Source: Gnetum montanum (taxonomy: Eukaryota > Streptophyta > Gnetopsida > Gnetales > Gnetaceae). Taken from it: a stretch of 39,792 bases of DNA. Below, piece after piece: positions 1 through 10,475 of the stretch (positions within the stretch are counted from its first letter, which is position 1; each line of letters begins with the position of its first letter). The notes under the pieces were generated by a model, which made no database searches, was not told the DNA's origin, and worked only from the letters and a program-made list of their open reading frames with translations. The DNA lies in assembly GCA_015680685.1 (NCBI GenBank), contig MNCI01002337.1, positions 190,905 to 230,696 on the forward strand. The letters are read 5' to 3'. The position numbers were made by a program, and so were the translations under genes.

Positions 1-140
1 TAGGAATACGTGATCTTTTCCTAGAGACATCAAAAGAAAATGCATTTGGGAGCATTGAGAAGAAGATAGTTCCATGCATTGCATACAGTGACATAGGGTG
101 CAACTGCGTGTAGAAGTCCTAGTTTGTACAATGCTTAACA

Positions 141-765
141 TTGCTTGCATGCAACCAGTGTGCACAAGTAATTAACATACAAAGATGCTTGTATATAGTG
201 GTCATAAGACATGAAGGCACCCAGTGGCTAATAGTTGACCCAGAGAGCAATTCAACTTTATGCATGAAACCAGCTGAGAGCTTGACTTGTTCCTATATGG
301 ATAGTATAGATACATTAGAGCAAGTTCATCACCAACTTCCAAGTATTGAAACTGAAAATATTAACTAAGGGAATTTGGAAATCCCTAACGAGTTTAAGCA
401 AGAGTCTCTTGAATTAAAATTGTTGCCCATCGGTACGGAGTATGTTTTTCTTAGGAATGAAGAATTGGTAATCATTAATGCTGAGCTCGCTCCTCAACAA
501 AAGGAAAGACTACTAAAGATGGTAAATAAATGGTCAAAATCCTTTGGTTGGTCATATCCCAAATTAACCAGAATAGATCCTAGGATATGCCAACATAGAA
601 TTTACACTGACCCCTCTATGAAGCCTGGATGAAAATTGCAAAGATGACTGAACCCAAAGCTTAAGCAAGTAGTTAAGGAAGAAATTGAACAACTTTTGAA
701 GGTTGGGTCCATCTACCCCATCTACTCCATTAGTCATTGTGCCTAAGAAAGGTGGTAAATGAAGG
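141..765 (+). pseudogene. Element A pol: linker and segment preceding RT
   Basis: The reading frame from 141 continues past one stop (TAA at 366-368) to a second near 630. It carries the conserved stretch found before RT in OTA elements: a Leu/Glu-rich ESLELK motif, the segment ending VNKW, and IDPRICQHRIY, the usual anchor preceding the RT thumb. It then continues as NPKLKQVV and a degenerate IYPI motif, where a small deletion shifts the frame before VPKKGG. The matching stretch of element D is at 14349-14852. The first 140 bases read as weak linker sequence. No protease is visible, so it lies left of the window. Confidence 0.7.
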
Positions 766-1475
766 GTGTGTATAGCCTTTAAGCTACTAAAGATGGAAAC
801 ATTTAAAGATCATTTCCCATTACCATTCATTGACCAAGTCTTAGATACCATTGTAGGGAATTGTTACTATAGTTTTTTAGATAGTTACAGTGGGTACAAT
901 CAAATCCAAATAGCACTAGAAGACCAAGCTAAAACTACATTCATGAGTCCTTGGGGGACATTTGCATATAGGCAGATGCCGTTTGGCTTATGCAATGCTA
1001 TAGCAACGTTTCAATGTCTCATTCTTAGTATATTTTAGTAGCAAATAGGGAATGGTATGGAGTTTTTTATGGACAATTTCTCCACCTATGGAGTGAACTT
1101 TGAACAAGAATTGGATCGATTAGAGTAAGTATTGAAATGATGTGTTGAAATCAACCTAAGGCTCAATTGGCAAAAAATCCACTTAATGGTCCAAGAGGGT
1201 ATTGTATTAGGGCATAAAATTTTACAAATAGGGATAGAGATAGATCCTAAAAAAATTAAAGTCATCCAAGGAATCACTCAGTAACCTGAAACTATAAAAG
1301 ATGTTTGATCATTCCTTGGACATACAGGATATTATAGATGCTTCATGGAGAACTTTTCAAAGATTGCAAAACCGTTAGTAGAATGAATGAAAAAGGATGT
1401 ATCCTTTGAATGGACCAACACATGTGAGTTAGCCTTCCAAACCTTGAAGTAGAAGCTCATAGAAACACCCATTCT
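640..1475 (+). pseudogene. Element A reverse transcriptase, inactivated
   Basis: RNA-dependent DNA polymerase domain of a Ty3/gypsy pol. Visible landmarks in order are VIVPKKGG, FPLPFIDQ, the first catalytic-Asp segment FLDSYSGYNQI (about 877-905), SPWGTF, the MPFGLCNA motif near 975-1000, and the catalytic box. The box reads FMDN instead of FMDD, so the second catalytic Asp is Asn (codon 1075-1077, GAT to AAT type), which would abolish activity. Downstream are the GHTGYYR and FSKIAKPL motifs of the connection. In-frame stops sit where the family has Arg, Trp or Gln, which fits CGA to TGA, TGG to TGA and CAG to TAG changes. There is also a frameshift before 740. Confidence 0.88.
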
Positions 1476-1489
1476 ACAAGCTCTTGACT

Positions 1490-1900
1490 GGTCCAGACTA
1501 TTCTATATAATGACTAACGCATCCAATTTTTCTTTAGGAGTTGTACATACATAGTTAGATGAGCACAAATGTCCCTATTACATTCACTGTGCAAGTCAAA
1601 GTATTGCTGGTGCACAACTTAACTACAGCACAATAGAAAAAGAGTTAATGGTTGTGGTGTTTGCACTAGAGAAATTTAGGCATTATGCATTAGGCTATAA
1701 GGTATTTGTACACATAGATCATAGTGTGACTTGGTTCCTTATGAATAAACCAACGATGAGCCCTCGCATCATACGATGGCTTGTGATCTTCCAAGAGTTC
1801 GATTTCACGATAGTAGATCATAGAGGCATCGAGAATGTTGTTGCCAGTCATTTATCTTAGTTGTGATGGGACAACAAAGAGGACGAATACCTAATTTCTA
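1490..1900 (+). pseudogene. Element A RNase H, inactivated
   Basis: Degrades the RNA strand during reverse transcription in living relatives. The domain begins at MTNASNFSLG, where the family has a catalytic Asp before Ala-Ser, so that residue is Asn here. It continues through YSTIEKELM, ALEKFRHY, the IDHS segment (family: TDH), RIIRW and EFDFTIVD, and ends in a degraded DHLS motif (SHLS) at 1850-1858, followed at once by TAG. The segment 1648-1860 is one open stretch. One TAG replaces a Gln before LDE. The frame agrees with the RT connection upstream, so this part of pol decayed mainly by point changes. Confidence 0.85.
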
Positions 1901-2049
1901 ATTACTTCCTTGATGAACTCCTCTTTGCAGGTGTAATAAACAATCAATCACCCATAGATACAAATTGGTATAGTAGCATTCTTACTTATCTTCTCACACA
2001 AGAAACATCATAAGGGTTGGATGTTAAAAAGAAATAATAGTTTCTCCAC

Positions 2050-3250
2050 TAAGTCAAACATTTCATGGATATCAATAGATACCTTTACAAGGTATGTTCT
2101 GATGGCTTGGTTCAATGGTGTCTTTCTGATGTAGATCAATTGCAAGTTCTCCAAGATGCTCATGAGGGCCCTTGTGGGGGTTATTATGCTGGGAGACAAA
2201 CAACCATTAAAATCTTGCTTGCAAGATATTATTGGACTACATTATTTCAGGACACCCATCATTTTTTCTAATCTTGTGAGAGCTACCAATGCGATGGGGG
2301 AATGACTGCTAGAATGGAGGGTCCACAACAATGGATTCAACCCTTAGAAACCTTCGACATATGGGGTATTGATTTTATGGGGCCTATTACACTGATGTGA
2401 AATGGAAAAACATACATTTTTGTTACTGTTAACTATTTTACAAAATGGGCAGAAGTAGCCGGCGTTACCAACTGTGCATCATCTACCACTGCATGATTTG
2501 ATTTGTTCAACAACAAGTTGTAAATAGGTTTGGCATGCCTCATGCACTTATTTCTGATAATGGTACACATTTTATAGGTGCGACTTTTTGGAAGTTGATG
2601 TAATGCTTAAGAGTTGTGTATAAACTGACTATACCATATCATCCTCAAGTGAATGGTCAAGTCGAAGTCACCAATAGGGAAATCACAAAAATTTTGATAT
2701 GAACCATTAGCAAATATAGGAAAGATTACAACACAAAATTGAACGATGCTCTTTGGGCCTACCACTCCACATGGAAACTCCCTATAGGCTATTCTCCCTA
2801 TGAGTTAGTGTACAATAAACTTTCAACACTTCCTATCCAAGTTGAGCTCCGTACACTATCTACAACATGTGATCTTAACCTTAACCTTAGTCTAGCATAA
2901 AAAGAAAGGTCAATGAATCTTAACTTGCTAGATGAAAATCGATTAGCCGCACTATCATCCAATGAACTGCACAAGGCCTTCAACAAATGACTTCATGACC
3001 TAAGAATTAGAAAAGTCAAATACGAACTAGGAGATAGGGTTCTTTATTAGAATCCCGCATATGTGCCATAATGAACTAAATTTCAAATGTTGTGGGAAGG
3101 ACATTATATCATTCATGAAACTTTTCCTTCAGGGGCATGATGATCTATAAGCTTGGAATCCTAGATAAGAAATTATTGGTCAACATCTAGCAAACCAAAC
3201 CTCTCCATGAGCCCAAAATGACCAGTACTAACACTACTTTTGTTGATGAA
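2050..3250 (+). pseudogene. Element A integrase, inactivated
   Basis: DDE integrase that inserts the DNA copy. The zinc-binding N-terminal part (about 2150-2295) keeps the first His (AHEG), but the second reads Tyr (GGYY) and the CxxC pair is damaged (ESYQC). The catalytic core follows: first Asp in IWGIDFMG (near 2365), second Asp in ISDNGTHF (near 2553), and the Glu in GQVEVTNRE (near 2660), so the triad is still readable. After YHSTWKLPIGYSPYELVY come the C-terminal KVKYELGDRVL and FPSGA segments to about 3150. No chromodomain follows, as expected for the OTA group. Many TAG and TGA codons interrupt it. Confidence 0.85.
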
Positions 3251-5190
3251 CAACCCTGCTCATTCTTTTGGATCTCCTCCTTCCAACTCTGTCATGGGGG
3301 AGATGGCCACCAATGCTAATTATTCTAAGCCCCTAGTTTCTTTTATTTTGTTTTGTTTTACACATTTTTCATTTTTACTTATTTTTTTACACCATCATTA
3401 ACATTTTTACTATTTCTTTCTCTATTACATTTTGTTTGATTTATTTTCACTCGTCACATAGTAAGTGCTCATGATGGTGGGTTGTACTATAATAGTGTTG
3501 ATTACTAATATTTGGTTTTTACCTTTGACTTTTAATGTTGATACTAGGATATAGTTTCTTTTGATAAAATAGGCAATGATTCCATGTCATCTATTCATCC
3601 ATTTAACTCTATGGTCTCCCTTTGTTTTGGAAGTGTACTGTTCCTTTTTCCTAATCAAACCTATTAATGAATTTGTTGCTTGGTATTCTTCAAACCAAGG
3701 AAAGATTCAAATGGATTGAAAAGGGTGTGACTTCAAGGGGATTCGATGCATTTGTGCTAGCTATTCTCTTGGGTGCTTGGATGTTTTTTAGAGGATTTCT
3801 GCCATTCCACTGTCGATTGATATCAGGAAGTTGAATAAATCAAATAAGTCTTTGCATGGTGTGGTTATCACTAAAAATAATGGGTGGGAATTCAAAGCAT
3901 ACCCCTTAGACTTAATAAAGGAATATGGGATACAAGCACTAGTTATGGCACTAGAAAGACATGTTACCCATGCTTGAAAGTTCCCTCTAACTAAGGCCCT
4001 TTCTCACTTCCTGTTTCTCTNTTTGCTTGGTATTCTTCAAACCAAGGAAAGATTCAAATGGATTGAAANATTCTTGTTGCTTCAAGAGGATGTCTTGGTC
4101 AAGTGTGTTGATGCAAGGTTATTGGATGTGGTTAGTTTTAATCTAGATTTGGACCAAATTTTATTANGAGGATTTCCACCATTCCACTGTCGAATGATGT
4201 TAGGAAGTTGAATAAATCAAATAAGTCTTTGCATGGTGTGGTTCTCACTAAAAATAATGGGTGGGAATTCAAAGCATACCCCTTAGACGTAATAAAGGAA
4301 TATGGGCTACAAGCACTAGTTATGGCACTAGAAAGACATGTTACCCATGCTTGAAAGTTCCCTCTAACTAAGGCCCTTTCTCACTTCCTGTTTCTCTATT
4401 CTTCTCTTTTTGGAATGGTGGTTGCATTCTTGTTGCTTCAAGAGGATGTCTTGGTCAAGTGTGTTGATGCAAGGTTATTGGATGTGGTTAGTTTTAATCT
4501 AGATTTGGACCAAATTTTATTAAGCCACCTTAACCACATAATACACAAGGGGCTTTACACAACCTTGATTTCAGGATTCCATTCCATTCTCCTCTTCCAT
4601 CTTGCTTCCCACATTCTACCTCATTACTAGTTTTATGATTAGTCTATATCTTGATTGGTGCATTGTTATTCTTTGGTGAATTCCTGTGGGTGAATTCTTA
4701 ACTATTGTCTCCATATGTCATTCCTAGAGCCTACAGACTCTTTGGTTTGTGGGTTTATCAAGGCATAAATGGCATGAGCTTGCTTTGGGAAGGATCCATA
4801 GGCATTCCTTTTTAGAGAAATTGTTAAGTTCTTTCCCTTAAACATTTCTTGCAATTAACTATTTTTTATTTCACCCTATCCATTACATCTATTTTTATTT
4901 TTCTCTTCCCTTCTATGCATTTTTATTGGCTTTACCATTGTTATTTCTCTTATCTTCCTTTTTCTTTTATTTTCCATCCTATTGCTACCAGAGGTTCGCT
5001 CTTAGTCGTGGGGGCCTATCGTAAAATTTTCATTCCATTATTTATCTTACCCCTAAACCTTGGGTAGTTATCAGTTACTAACCTCTAACCTAGTATCTGC
5101 CATACCCACAACCTAGCCAATGTACTTCATATTGAGGCAAGGTATCAATTGTATTATATCTTATCTATCCTTGCTAATTCGTGATTGTGT
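3251..5190 (+). other. Element A spacer between integrase and ORF3, with unassigned coding-like fragments
   Basis: About 1.9 kb. T-rich sequence fills 3330-3450. From about 3676 to 4640 there are coding-like pieces on + (for example NKSNKSLHGVV then WEFKAYPLD and YGLQALVMALERHVTHA) that I cannot assign to a family. They include the block AGACATGTTACCCATGC that also occurs in the spacers of D and C. The part 3675-4523 is duplicated around single Ns (see repeat entry). From 4650 to 5190 I see only T-rich, non-coding sequence. Unlike C and D, I found no palindrome array or TATA box here. Confidence 0.5.
3675..4523 (+). repeat. Near-duplicate blocks joined at single Ns (4021, 4069, 4167)
   Basis: The block starting TTGCTTGGTATTCTTC at 3676-3720 recurs at 4023-4068. 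The block ATTCTTGTTGCTTCAAG at 4070-4166 recurs from 4428. The block GAGGATTT...CCATTCCACTG at about 3790-4020 recurs at 4168-4396 with only a few substitutions. Each copy boundary coincides with one N, so this looks like short contigs or allelic reads stitched into a scaffold rather than a biological tandem repeat. Confidence 0.75.
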
Positions 5191-5201
5191 TGTGTGTGCA
5201 G

Positions 5202-5578
5202 ATGGCGATCACATGAATAATGGATTGGGATAGGAGGGAGCACTCAAGATGGACTAGAGGAAGAGCATTTATGAAAGGAACAAGCTAAGTCATGTGGCCA
5301 TGGATGAACAATGGTGTGCACATTTTTGACATTGGCAGCAATGCACCTCATTTTCTTTTCTCTCTCTCTCTTCAAGCTATTAAATGAGGGACTGGATGTC
5401 ATCTATGTAAAATGTTCACCACAATGGTTATGAACACTAATGCTATAATACATTGTCAATCCATTCACCAAGCACTTTGAGTTTGTCATTCCATATCATT
5501 TTCAGTTTTCATTCAATCAATAATCCCATACCTTCCCAATATTTTAGAAGGAACTCGAGGATGAGTTTTCATTCAATC
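5202..5578 (+). pseudogene. Element A ORF3 stub
   Basis: A GTG-rich run ending in TGTGTGTGCAG is followed directly by ATGGCG at 5202, at the place where C has TTACAG-ATGGCC (ORF3 start, 32938). Only about 375 bases separate this ATG from the polypurine tract, against 2.8 kb in C, and stops appear after four and about thirty codons. I read this as the remains of an ORF3 whose body is deleted. No domain is recognisable. The last 60 bases, with GAGGATGAGTTTTCATTCAA, match the segment just before the LTRs of C and D. Confidence 0.4.
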
Positions 5579-5587
5579 GTGGGGGTA
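5579..5587 (+). other. Polypurine tract of element A
   Basis: GTGGGGGTA lies immediately before the LTR start TGATGAG. The same arrangement is seen in C (ATGGGGGTA) and in D (reverse complement of TACCCCTG). It primes plus-strand DNA synthesis in active elements. Confidence 0.75.
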
Positions 5588-6457
5588 TGATGAGTCATCA
5601 AATCAGTGATCCAATATTGGACCCATGATATTGGATCCTCGATATCAAATATGCAATATCAGATGGGCCAAGTGACATTGGACACGTGATGTTGGAGCCT
5701 ATCTTGTTGGCTATAAATAAGAGATAGGGGTGCTTGGTCTTGGGAGGTAGTTTTTTAGTCCCTTAGCCGAACTCTTGCAATTTTTCTATTCCAAAGTTAG
5801 AATTATTTCTAAGTTCCCATAGTAGGAGTCATAGAGTGAACCAACATTTATTTGAGCATTGTGTACCTAAGCACACCTTCTGTTTGAATATAAAGATGAA
5901 CTTTATGATAAACCTTGCAATATTTAGAATAGCTTAATTATTGCATTTAATGTTGTTTGCTATTATTTGATGCTTTCAATAGTTAATTAATTTTATTTCC
6001 ATAGAATTATTAATTATCAATTATCAATGAATTAGTACACTTAGCATGACCACTTCGAGTATACGTGGAACACTTGGTGACCCAGTAATGACTAGTGTTT
6101 GGTAATCCTAGTAGTGTTACACTAGTTCAGGATGTGTCTGGCAAGTGGGAATGGATGTTGGTGTTAGGATTTGATTTACATTAGAGTTACAAAACCCATT
6201 AGTTAATTAAATCTTTTCATTGCACACACTTAGGAGACTAGGATAGAAAATATAAAAGAAAAACATAAAAATCATACACCTCAAGTTTACTTAACCATAC
6301 AATTATGCCTTACAAGTAATCTTGGGAAGACAATGACTACATAACTCATCCTTGTTCTGCATAGGTGCATAAGCACGTAATCCTTGGAGTTTGATTAGAT
6401 TGAGCATGAATGCTCATATTCGTATGGTTGGGCATAGGGGTACCTCGCTGCTCATCA
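5588..6457 (+). repeat. 3' LTR of element A (870 bp)
   Basis: Starts TGATGAG and ends CTCATCA, a 7-bp terminal inverted repeat. The left edge abuts the polypurine tract and the right edge abuts D's LTR. The LTR contains a palindrome array at 5606-5700, a TATA box at 5712-5719, the block CACTTGGTGACCCAGTAATG near 6071, and the terminal block with GGGGTACCTCG just before the end. The last two blocks also occur in E and C. Its 3' half is closely similar to solo LTR E, so A and E belong to one family. Confidence 0.88.
5606..5719 (+). promoter_or_regulatory. LTR A promoter: spaced GATATC-like palindromes and TATA box
   Basis: Degenerate copies of a GATATC/AATATT-centred palindrome (CCAATATTGG, CATGATATTGG, CTCGATATC, GCAATATC, then more diverged copies) are followed by TATAAATA at 5712-5719. 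The layout equals that of LTRs C and E. The promoter role is inferred from position and the TATA box. Confidence 0.6.
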
Positions 6458-6870
6458 CTAGTCATACTCATTTCACTTAACTAAAGATCATAAAAAGTAA
6501 AGTACTTTGAAATGTAAAGAGTTACGCTAGTGTAAATAGAAAAGTTATTTTAAGTAAATAAAAGAACTAAGGGAATGATGTAATGATGAAAAACAATCTC
6601 AATATTTAAATCTAAACATGAACCACTCAAATAAAGATACTATACAACTACTTAACACCATACTATGGGCATTCACTCTATTGTTAAGATTACAAAATAA
6701 AACTACAAGATTTTGGCTAAGGGTTGTAAGAAAATTGTTATTGGTTGTGTGCCTAGGTGTCAGTATTTATGGGATTGCACAACGCCCTAGACATCGCATC
6801 AATGATGATGTAGCATTAGCTATGATATTGTAGATATGATATCACACTTGATGAAAAATTGGTTTTATCA
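6458..6870 (-). repeat. Element D 3' LTR, portion not displaced by element A
   Basis: Matches the right part of D's other LTR (about 18468-18911) along its whole length, including AAATGTAAAGAGTTA, CACTCTATTGTTAAG and the outer end TTTTATCA (LTR start TGATAAAACC on -). The match stops abruptly at the edge of LTR A. Confidence 0.85.
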
Positions 6871-6880
6871 TACCCCTGTA
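6871..6880 (-). other. Polypurine tract of element D
   Basis: TACCCCTG on + reads CAGGGGTA on -, directly before LTR start TGATAAAACC. The adjoining segment, reading GAGGACGAGTTTCCA on -, matches the equivalent position in C. Confidence 0.7.
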
Positions 6881-7075
6881 ACTGATTGGAAACTCGTCCT
6901 CAAGTTAAAGAAAATGAGGATAGTCCCTCACAAAATTGGAAGGTAGACTTAAACTTGACATGATTGACTATATACATGAATTGAAATGTTGCATTGGTAT
7001 CTTTACAAAATGGACATATTTGACATTGATAAGACAAAATTAAACAACATAAAATAAAGTAACTCAATGTAGTTT

Positions 7076-9828
7076 CTATGTTCCTAGTAGTGGAGGCTTC
7101 TCCATTGGCTTCTTTCCTTTATGTCAGGCTTTTGAAATTAGTATTTGTTTAAGAGTGCCAATCATATACCAACTATGTAGATTATGCAATATTTGATGGA
7201 GTTGGTACATCCCATGGGCATGGCAGTTATGGGAACATCTTGTTGGATTTGATATATCATGCTGCAAAGTACCTTCTATCATCTTCGAATGGTTTAGCCA
7301 CCTTTTCTTAATTTTTGGTAATCATAAATTTGACATCCCATATTTGCTACAACATCTTTTTGCCATTGATAGTTTGCCTTTACAATTTTAAGCTTTGAGT
7401 TTACCACATGAAACTTTTGTAGGGCATCCTTTCTATTAGAAAACTCTTTTTCATACATGGCATAAATGGCTACTACCTATTGCTCAAGCTTATTGTGTGG
7501 CCACCCTACTATTAACATGACTAGGTTAGTGTACCAAAGATTCGCTAACACCATTTACTCTATTAAATCCTCTATCTACAGGTCATTGTTTTTTATTTCA
7601 ACCTTGTGATGTGGGCAAGGTTGTTTAAGATGGGCTACTACTCTAGTATTTATGCTGTGATGGAATTAATCTTGGCCTTTTCCATTTGAATCTCATTTTC
7701 ATTTATGTTCTTATACATGCCCACTTGATCCCTAAAATGTTCTTTAAGATTTTCATGTTTCTTGGCTTTGTTCTGTCATGTGCTTATTTCAATTACAAAC
7801 TTTTGGTGGATGACATGTACTTCTTCCATTGACATGGTTCTATTATCAAGGTCACCTTGTTCATATCCTAGTTGACATGAATGAATTATTCTCATAGTTG
7901 ATGAATATTTACATTGAGAACATTATTCTACTTCTCAACATTTGTCAATCAGGTGTTGTCTACTACAAGTTTTTTATTTTCCTCTTCTAAGGCAATGAGA
8001 GCTTTACTATGTGCATATATTTGAGCTTCAACTACTAATGCATTCCACATAGCCTTTTCTCTCTCCATCTCCACTTGTATATTTTTGGCAATCACATTCC
8101 TCACTTGATTCGTCCTGAATTATTCAAGATAGTCTAGAGCAACAAATTGTGCAAGGTCCATTCTCTCTACTCCCAGAGCTACTAATTCAGCTTGTAGCCT
8201 CTATACTTCATTCTAAGCATGCTCTACCCTCATTTCCACCATTACTAGCTTTCCTTTTATTGCTATTAGATTAGACTACACTACACTCATATCACTGGGG
8301 ATATCAAAGAGATTCTGCATCACTTGGCCTATCTATAGTAGTTTATGAATGAAATATTCATGCTTCACTAGTGTCATGGAGTTGCCAGCTAACATTTGAG
8401 CATATTTGGCTATAGAAATATCAGCTGGTGGCACAATGGGAACATTGAAAGAATCTTTGATATGATTAGTTATGACTTCTACTACTCTTGCTACATCCTA
8501 GTGTTGCATGAGCATAACTATGGCACCTTCACTAGATTCTAGCATGACTTAGAATGATGGAGTGTTTCCCAATATGTTGTGCCTAATCTTCTTTTTTCCT
8601 ACAAAGATACCTATCCACTAGTAGGTCCTATGGAAACTATAGGTCTTATGGAGCTGTATCTAACTTTGTAAAGGGTGGAACACTCCCTTGCTCCCTAGTT
8701 GATGGTGTTTATGATTTAGCATAGATGGATTATGAAAGGATGATAGTCTTATGGAGATGGTGGAGATTGTTGTTTAGACCTATCACCTATAGGTGTTGAC
8801 TCACTGGGTCTTTCTTGTTACTACTAACTAGTAGATCAAATGTTACCATTTGGTGTAGATCATATCACTCAATGCTTACTAGCTTCTCTAGCTAATCTTT
8901 GTTAGGTGGCATTGGCTTTGACATCTCCATGTAGGATGCATTCTTGTCTTTTCTTGGAGCATTGTTTATGTAGCCCAAGATCCTCACTTGCTTGCATAGC
9001 TTCCTAATTAGACAAGAAAATGGAAATATTAGTTTCACTACCTTCTTCTCCTCAAACCTTATGTGGATCTCTAGGAAGATTAGATGGGTGATATTGGCAT
9101 TGAAATTTTCCATCAAAATTGTACTTCCTTTGGCTACATATGTAGAGATCCTATTCAACCTTTTTTTTTGGGAACAAATGATAGGTTTCAATCTTGAAAT
9201 AGGTTTTCTCTTTAGCAATAAGCTTACTATAATCCTTATCTTTCTTGCCATAGGCTCTTTGTAGCCACAAAATGTTTTCATTGGTGTCAAACCTTGTGGA
9301 GATTTGTGTAACATTGTCTTCAACATTTGGGATGTTTATGGCTTTAGCAATTGCCTCAATAGAATATGACATGAAGAATCCTTTAATTTCTACCATCACA
9401 TCATCCTACTTATTTCTCCAAAATTGATAGACTTCTCCCAAATACCATTTAACATTGCTTGATAGGTTTGGCCATAAGGAAGAGGCTTGAAGTTATGTCT
9501 TAATAGCTTCTAGAGTAAACTTCATGAATAGTTTAAAGTATAACTCCATAATGACTTTGGACATTATAAATTTCTCCTAAATGGCCTAGAGATAGTCTAT
9601 AGATAGCATGAGGCAGTGTCCTTGTTCTGGTGCTAGCGGTGCCTCTCCTTTAGCTTGTGCTAATTGTTTAGTAGTAGGGGTCTATTGATGAATGCTAAAT
9701 TATTGAGCCTCATACTCTACATGTTTCGCCTATGGAGTTTGTTCTCTTGCTTGGCCTCTTCTTAGAACTATTGATCTCTTGCTACTAGGTTGTGAGAATC
9801 CCTCTACCATAAGTCTTGTTGGAGCCAT
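7076..9828 (-). pseudogene. Element D ORF3: globular domain plus coiled coil, decayed
   Basis: Homologue of element C ORF3 on the opposite strand. It starts at ATG 9828-9826 (MAP, as in C). It runs through AKHVEYEAQ, SSLWPNL, YLGEVYQFW, DFS-like SYSIEA, ISTRFD, then YGKKDKDY, YFKIETYHLFP and STYVAKGSTI (9151-9399 and 8892-9326), and LIRKLCKQVRILGY. The downstream part (about 8860-7140) is rich in Glu, Lys and Leu in heptad-like order, so probably coiled coil. It ends at a TAG near 7076 after a KPME motif shared with C. The middle block resembles the 'putative plant transposon protein' domain of OTA elements (from memory). Unlike C it has frameshifts. Its biochemical role is unknown. Confidence 0.75.
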
Positions 9829-10380
9829 ATGCAATCACTAAGGATTCAAGGTTACTAAGGGATTTCAAATCAGTTCCTAATAGTTCAAAATCCTTTCTCA
9901 TATTCTTGGTTTGATCTAGTTTTTATTATTTTCATCAATTATGGCTCTTAACATGATTGTAGAGTTAGAGAAATTTTAAAAATAAACCCATAATTCTTAT
10001 ATCTTTGATTATTATGGCCTCTCACAATTACAATTTCTTGTTTTTATATCATTGGATGGTTAGTTAGGACAATTAGTTAAGTCCATTGGCTTTTATTCAT
10101 TAATTTGATTAAAATATTCTTATTTTTTCTTATACTTATCCTTAATGTTATCTTCTAGGTGTTACGAAATTTTGGCTCAACCTTCCTAATCTATATGTAA
10201 TAGATCCTTCCATGACTAAGTTGAGCACTTCGACATTAATAGGGTTCAAGAATTTCACAAATTAGAATTGCAATGAGGAAGTTATGCCATTGGGAAGTTT
10301 GGGTTTCAGAGCTTAGAAAAATTGCATGAACTCCTCTTGTGTTGAAATGAGAAAATGAAAATTTTTCTAACTCCCGTGTG
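9829..10380 (-). other. Leader between internal TATA and ORF3 in element D
   Basis: About 550 bases without a gene. It contains a stretch homologous to C 32536-32590 (GGCATAACT, then a CAATTCTAATTT-like run and TTGAACC). Just before the ATG it reads TGATTGCATATGG, aligning with TGATTACAGATGG in C. Confidence 0.5.
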
Positions 10381-10475
10381 CTTATATAGTATTTTTATAT
10401 ACATGACATCATAGATGTGACATCGTAGTTGTGACATCGTAGGTCATATTACATTGTAGATATGATGTCATCACT
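10381..10475 (-). promoter_or_regulatory. Internal promoter-like module upstream of ORF3 in element D
   Basis: On - there are four spaced copies of a GATGTCA/GATATCA-like half-palindrome (on +: 10404-10411, 10417-10427, 10431-10441, 10459-10473), followed by a TATA-like CTATATAAG (+ 10381-10389). A leader with GGCATAACTTCCTCATT, shared with C, lies downstream near 10270-10290. The arrangement matches C 32333-32420. Promoter activity is inferred. Confidence 0.5.

Larger units (their letters stand above)
1..6457 (+). mobile_element. Element A: Ty3/gypsy (OTA-type) LTR retrotransposon, left part outside window
   Basis: A decayed element read on the + strand. In order it shows the region before RT, RT, RNase H, integrase, a long spacer, a short ORF3 stub, a polypurine tract at 5579-5587 and a 3' LTR at 5588-6457. 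Its 5' LTR, gag and protease lie beyond the left edge. The RNase H/integrase wording (IIRW, EFDFTIVD, then a HLS terminus) is typical of the Ogre/Tat/Athila group. It sits inside the 3' LTR of element D: D's LTR sequence resumes at 6458, and the next five bases, CTAGT, are the bases found at the matching place in D's other LTR (18468-18472). The lineage is from remembered family features. Confidence 0.85.
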
